In this document: one piece after another, positions 59,946 to 64,000 of the stretch
How the letters are laid out: the number at the start of each line of letters is the position of its first letter
Position numbering within the stretch: the first letter of the stretch is position 1
From: Alisma plantago-aquatica
Taxonomy: Eukaryota > Streptophyta > Magnoliopsida > Alismatales > Alismataceae
Length of the DNA stretch: 64,000 nt
Reading direction: 5' to 3'
Assembly (NCBI GenBank): GCA_963693085.1
Contig: OY856410.1
Coordinates: 567,024,406 to 567,088,405 of the forward strand
Notes under the pieces: model-generated
Database searches by the model: none
Seen by the model: the letters and a program-made list of their open reading frames with translations, nothing else
Told to the model about the DNA's origin: nothing
Translations under genes and position numbers: made by a program

Positions 59946-62900
59946 TGTAAGGCCCCTAAAGTTGATTAATCCGTTGAATAAGCTTAATTACCATAATTGA
60001 ATGCTTAGAACCCATATATAACCATTTTATATGTTTTGAAATCACAAGACAAGCTTAAGTTTCAAATTTGGTCCAATTTGGACACTATTTGAGCAAGTTA
60101 TGCAATTTTTTTGTACATTTTGGACTTTTCTGCAATTTACCCAATTGAGGGGTTTTCTTTGCAATTTTTCACATACATTATGTTCCTTATATGTTATATA
60201 TCATTCTTGAGTATTTTTATCCATGGGGCTCCTAGTTGAGCCATTGTTTGAAGGTGTTTTCTCTAAGGATATTTTAGGGTTTACCCCTTCACGGATGAGC
60301 TACATTTAGTAGCTATCAACTAACAAATTATATGATTGGCTGGGAAATTCGACAAAGGAAAGATAATAAGGTATATAAGTACGGTGGGGGAGCTTCTTGT
60401 GTGTGTTTTTATATATTCTTAATAGTTTAAGGCCCTAAACACATGGGGAAGCTACTTTACACCTCATGCTTGCTTCCATCCTTATCCATGGGTTATATTT
60501 ACCTCTTCCTTGACCAAATACGAAACTATGCTTGATTTTTCTTTCCTATAACCTGGAGAAACGAATCAAATCTTTTTTTATGCATAACCAAGTGCTCTAA
60601 GGTAGAAGACAACCCCTTTTTGGAGAAGAAGTTCTCCTAGAGCTCCATCTAGCCCTACCTAGGGTTTCCAATGTCATCTTTTAGGAATTTTGACCAAGGC
60701 AAGTTGTTTTATTCCTTCCTTATCCGTTTTTCTTGCTCTAATACTTCCTTAGACCTTCCTCCAGGTTGGAACCCTTCTGTTACATGGTTAAAGTGGCTCT
60801 AGAACTCAAAAATCTACTGTTCTTGTTTCTTTTTCTAGGGTTTTGCTTCCGTGTGAAGAGAAGTGCTTATTTGGCCAAGTTTAGATCTGAATCCAAGGTT
60901 TTATTGCCCTATTTGCTTGATATTCTTTCTTTTTGGGATCTGACCTACTCTATATAGGTGAGTTATATAACATTCTTCACTTATATTGCTAGTTAGAAGT
61001 TTGTTAGTTCATGTTTATGCTTTAATGTGATGAATTCATCATAGAGAAACCATGCCTGGTTAGAATTATGAATTTTTGTGGTGTCCCCTATTTTTTTCCA
61101 GTTCTATATGAAATTTTAAACATGTGTATGACCTTTATAAGGTGTAACATGATCTGGTACAAGTTTTTAGCATCAACCTATGGTGCTAAGCACAAAATAA
61201 CTGATGGTTCAAATTAGGGTTTTCAAGCTATTACCTACCCTGTCACACAACTGATGGTCATCTCATTCAACAACCAATGGTGTTGCTATCTTGGCAACTG
61301 ATGTTCGTGATCAAGGGTGTCAAATTTATTGTGACAACCTATGTTCACCCCCTTAGGTCAGGTTTTGGCTCAATTAGACATTTAATTATCATTTACTAAT
61401 TATTCTAATGATGTTATCAATCGATGATGACATTAGCTTAATATTTGATGGCGTTAACTGAATGTATTACTGATCTAACAACCAATGGTGATCTAATGAT
61501 CACAATTAATGATGGATCAGGTCATCACCATATATGATGAGTTAATAATGTAATTGTAGATTTGATTAAACCTTGAACCAATGGTTCCTTGGTTCAATTG
61601 ATCTAATGGTTAGACCTATACTTCAATTGATAACCTTGAACAATGAACCTGATCCAATGAATAATATTGGATGATTTAACATCCAATGGATTAAAATAAA
61701 TCACATGGTATTATATGTGGGTCCTAGTGATGATAATTCGATGGTTCAATACCATTGATTTGTAGTCTTACCTTTGCCATTATATAGTTATATTTGATAA
61801 ATCACTATAATAAGTGGACGTGTAACTCCCATGTGATCTAGCTTGTTATACCTAACCTTAGTGTAATTATATGATGTTAATTGGTTATAATCAGACCTCT
61901 TGAATTATTAATGTGATAATGAATTACACTCTTCTTGTGTTGAAACCACAATGTAGTACTATTTGAATATCATATTGCCTTTCCATGTTAATATCTATGG
62001 ACATATATGTGCTAATGATCTTTTGAGCCATGTTTAAGGCATGGAATGATGATGATAACCTTACTATGAATAATGTGATGGTCTTAACGACCTTTGGCCA
62101 TGTTTGAAGCCATGATTGAGGTGAAATCCTCTTCATGTTCCAATAAGGGTTAAAACCCTGGAACTTGTGATAAGATATTGGTATCTTGTAATAGTATGAT
62201 GATAAGTGTGGTCCATTAATTTGCAATGAATGATAGCTGTGGTAATGTGATTAAGATATCTCAAATGTTTTATATATTTTGAAGTTTATACATATACTCT
62301 TGTTGGAAAAGAATTAGGGTTTGAATGTCCACTTGTATGATAAAGCCATAATGCATTCAATTGGTAGTAATTAATCAAGCGTAACCTTAATCATGTAGAT
62401 CCCTGTTCCGTAGAGCCATCTTTAGTGTCAGAACTTACTGGATGGTGAAACAAGTATTCCCAAGGGAAACTCGGAGTGCATACTGTTGAGTATGTGGGAG
62501 TGGCAAGTTGAGGATATATCCTTGTCATCTACAATTGCCAGTTATGGAGGATGGCTATGGTCATGCCTATGACATTCGATGTGATTGAGGATAGTTGTAG
62601 TTGTACCTCAGATTAGAGGGCTTTGTATACCCTATTTTCTAGTGTCGTAACTTGTACCAAGTACGGACTAGTTGTTATTAGTTGACTATATGTCACTATT
62701 GGCAGTTTGTCTGGTATGTCACTACAGTTTACTCATACCGACCGAGGGGAAGAGATCTTAGGATACTGGCACTCCTAGATCTTATACGGAACTGAATAGA
62801 ACTTCACAGTGGTCAGTTGGACTTTGAGTCGTACGAATCAAACTCCCTAGGGCATAATAATAAAAGATATAATACTAACCATGTAGCTTAATTCCTAGGG

Positions 62901-63634
62901 TTTAATATGTATCACATTGGTTGATTAACCCTTGTCTTGTCTTTACACTACATAGTTCTTACATGATGTAGACTTATGAAAATTGTGTACTTATATTTGA
63001 TGTTACAACTTATTTGCTTAACTGCTTAGTATGCTTAAATTGTTCAATCTGTTCATATTGCTTATTCAATATCCTAACTACTCAATGTATTTAATGTTAA
63101 TTAATATGTTATAATCAATATATGTTGGAGAGAGTTATATCTCTCGCTGGGACTGGGTCTCACCCATGGGTCACCACATTTTTTTAGGTGGTCGTGGGCG
63201 ACGAGGTCGAGGTCGCACTGTGGAAGAGAGCCAACCTGGTGATCAATAGATTCAGAATGTTGGTATGTAGTATATGTTAGTAGTAGAGTCCTAGTGTCAT
63301 CCCTGTACTCTCAGGTCTGGGTATGGGATGTGGTTTCTAGATGATATACTCGTATCGACACAAGATTTTGGTAGTATGCCAATGTTTCTAAATATATGGC
63401 ATGTACATGTGAAATATCTTTTGCATGCAAGATGTGACTGAGGTCTTTAGATCCATATGTAAATACTTGTTACAGTATATGAGAATGGAATGATGGACCT
63501 TTTATAAATGTTCTAGAGTTTATTTACATTGTTGGAATTGGTTTTAATTATTCTGCATTTTTGACTATGTGATTAATTAGTAGTTGATCGTGTTTTGTGT
63601 TTTGAGTAATCTCATTTAGCGTGACAAGGTGTCA
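59946..63634 (+). repeat. 5' LTR of element 5 (3' end approximate)
   Basis: It starts TGTAAGGCCC and ends near GGTGTCA, about 10 bp before the primer site; the end is uncertain because the terminus is mutated. It contains many loose ATGGT/CAATGG-type short repeats (61180-61760) and small dyads such as TTCCCAAGGGAA near 62457. Confidence 0.65.
60372..60379 (+). promoter_or_regulatory. TATA-like box in LTR of element 5
   Basis: TATATAAG lies 426 bp into the LTR, followed by GTACGGTGGGGGAGC and a TG-rich leader. Confidence 0.5.
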
Positions 63635-63643
63635 TAGTTAAGT

Positions 63644-63655
63644 TTGTATCAGAGC
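63644..63655 (+). other. Primer binding site, tRNA-iMet type (element 5)
   Basis: TTGTATCAGAGC matches 11 of 12 bases of TGGTATCAGAGC. Confidence 0.8.
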
Positions 63656-63793
63656 TCTAGGTTTACTGAGTCTACAGGGACATAGGACTTAGGTTTGAGT
63701 CTGTTCTTATGTATTCAACATATCTGATCATAGTTTATACTTATGCAGGTATGTTTGTAGGACATGAAGAACACATTAAGAGTAGCTATGTTG

Positions 63794-64000
63794 CACTAGG
63801 ATGAGGTGTAGGGAGGTAGGAACATGATGAGAGAGTGCCAGAAGTAGGGCCAGAGCAGCCCGCAATGCCTCATCTAGACTTGACAATGATGGCCAATCTT
63901 GAATTTCAGTCTATGTTTAGACAGATGATGGCCACAATTACACATATCACTGACAGAGCGCCAACACCTCAAGCTAGGGCAGCCACCTCTAATGTGGAGT
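63794..64000 (+). CDS. gag: gag N-terminus of element 5 (partial, tentative)
   Basis: An open frame to the window end contains MPHLDLTMMANLEFQSMFR followed by QMMATITHITDRAPTPQ. The EFxxMFxxM...T pattern near the N-terminus is like chromovirus Gag proteins. The true start is unclear: candidates are the ATGs near 63862, 63880 and 63883, and an in-frame TAG lies near 63817. The position about 200 bp after the primer site fits gag. The remainder is outside the window. Confidence 0.45.

Larger units (their letters stand above)
54316..64000 (-). mobile_element. LARD-like non-coding LTR retrotransposon, element 4, interrupted by element 5
   Basis: Minus-strand element. Left (3') LTR 54316-57470, polypurine tract 57471-57487, non-coding interior to 59534, iMet-type primer site, then the right (5') LTR from 59535, broken at 59945 by element 5. 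54316-54724 and 59535-59945 align over 409 and 411 bp. The rest of the right LTR should lie beyond element 5, outside the window. No gag or pol is present in the interior. Confidence 0.85.
59946..64000 (+). mobile_element. LTR retrotransposon element 5 (5' part; cut by window end)
   Basis: The LTR starts TGTAAGGCCCC, inserted in the right LTR of element 4. The LTR (about 3.7 kb), iMet-type primer site, leader and the start of a gag-like ORF are present. Termini and primer type fit a Tekay/Del-like chromovirus, but pol is outside the window. Confidence 0.75.

Overview
The window is repeat DNA from a large, transposon-rich flowering-plant genome. The evidence is two Athila-lineage Ty3/gypsy retrotransposons (gag-pol, then an extra ORF downstream of integrase, with a tRNA-Asp-type primer site), several long-LTR elements with tRNA-iMet-type primer sites, a Ty1/copia relic and tRNA-derived SINEs. 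I found no intact host gene, tRNA, rRNA or CRISPR array. Nested insertions, solo LTR formation and heavy decay fit pericentromeric-type heterochromatin.

Layout. (1) 1-13474, minus strand: degenerate Athila element 1, with its 3' LTR cut by the window start, then extra-ORF pseudogene, pol and gag pseudogenes, primer site and a complete 2.4 kb 5' LTR. (2) 13475-15060: unclassified AT-rich DNA. (3) 15061-23467, plus: element 3, a non-coding LARD-like element with about 3 kb LTRs, a 2.4 kb internal region and a CTCTC target duplication. (4) 23.5-29.07 kb: unclassified DNA with two SINEs, one of them flanked by a 16 bp duplication. (5) 29076-41848, plus: Athila element 2, structurally complete (1.6 kb LTRs, TGTAA duplication), carrying gag, pol and an extra ORF interrupted mostly by TAG codons. 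(6) 41.85-48.05 kb: old unclassified DNA, part of it probably a minus-strand LTR. (7) 48.05-54.3 kb: a Ty1/copia relic split by a 3,041 bp solo LTR with a TCATG duplication. (8) 54316 onward, minus: element 4, LARD-like; its right LTR is interrupted at 59945 by element 5 (plus), whose about 3.7 kb LTR, primer site and gag start run off the window.

The most interesting signal is in the two Athila elements. Each has an array of short dyad-symmetric motifs both in the LTR (upstream of the probable TATA box) and just upstream of the extra ORF. The motifs are unrelated in sequence (GTCGATACCATCGAC in element 2, about GCACGGCCGTGC in element 1), but the placement is the same. In element 2 the internal array is followed by a TATA-like box and then the extra ORF, which encodes an acidic protein with a basic nuclear-localisation-like segment and no visible membrane segment. 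I infer, without proof, an element-specific regulatory module: cis dyads plus a nuclear protein, loosely analogous to the VANC anti-silencing system of VANDAL transposons. Both elements also repeat their polypurine tract just after the extra ORF and share a small conserved GGGAGGCAAC segment after integrase.
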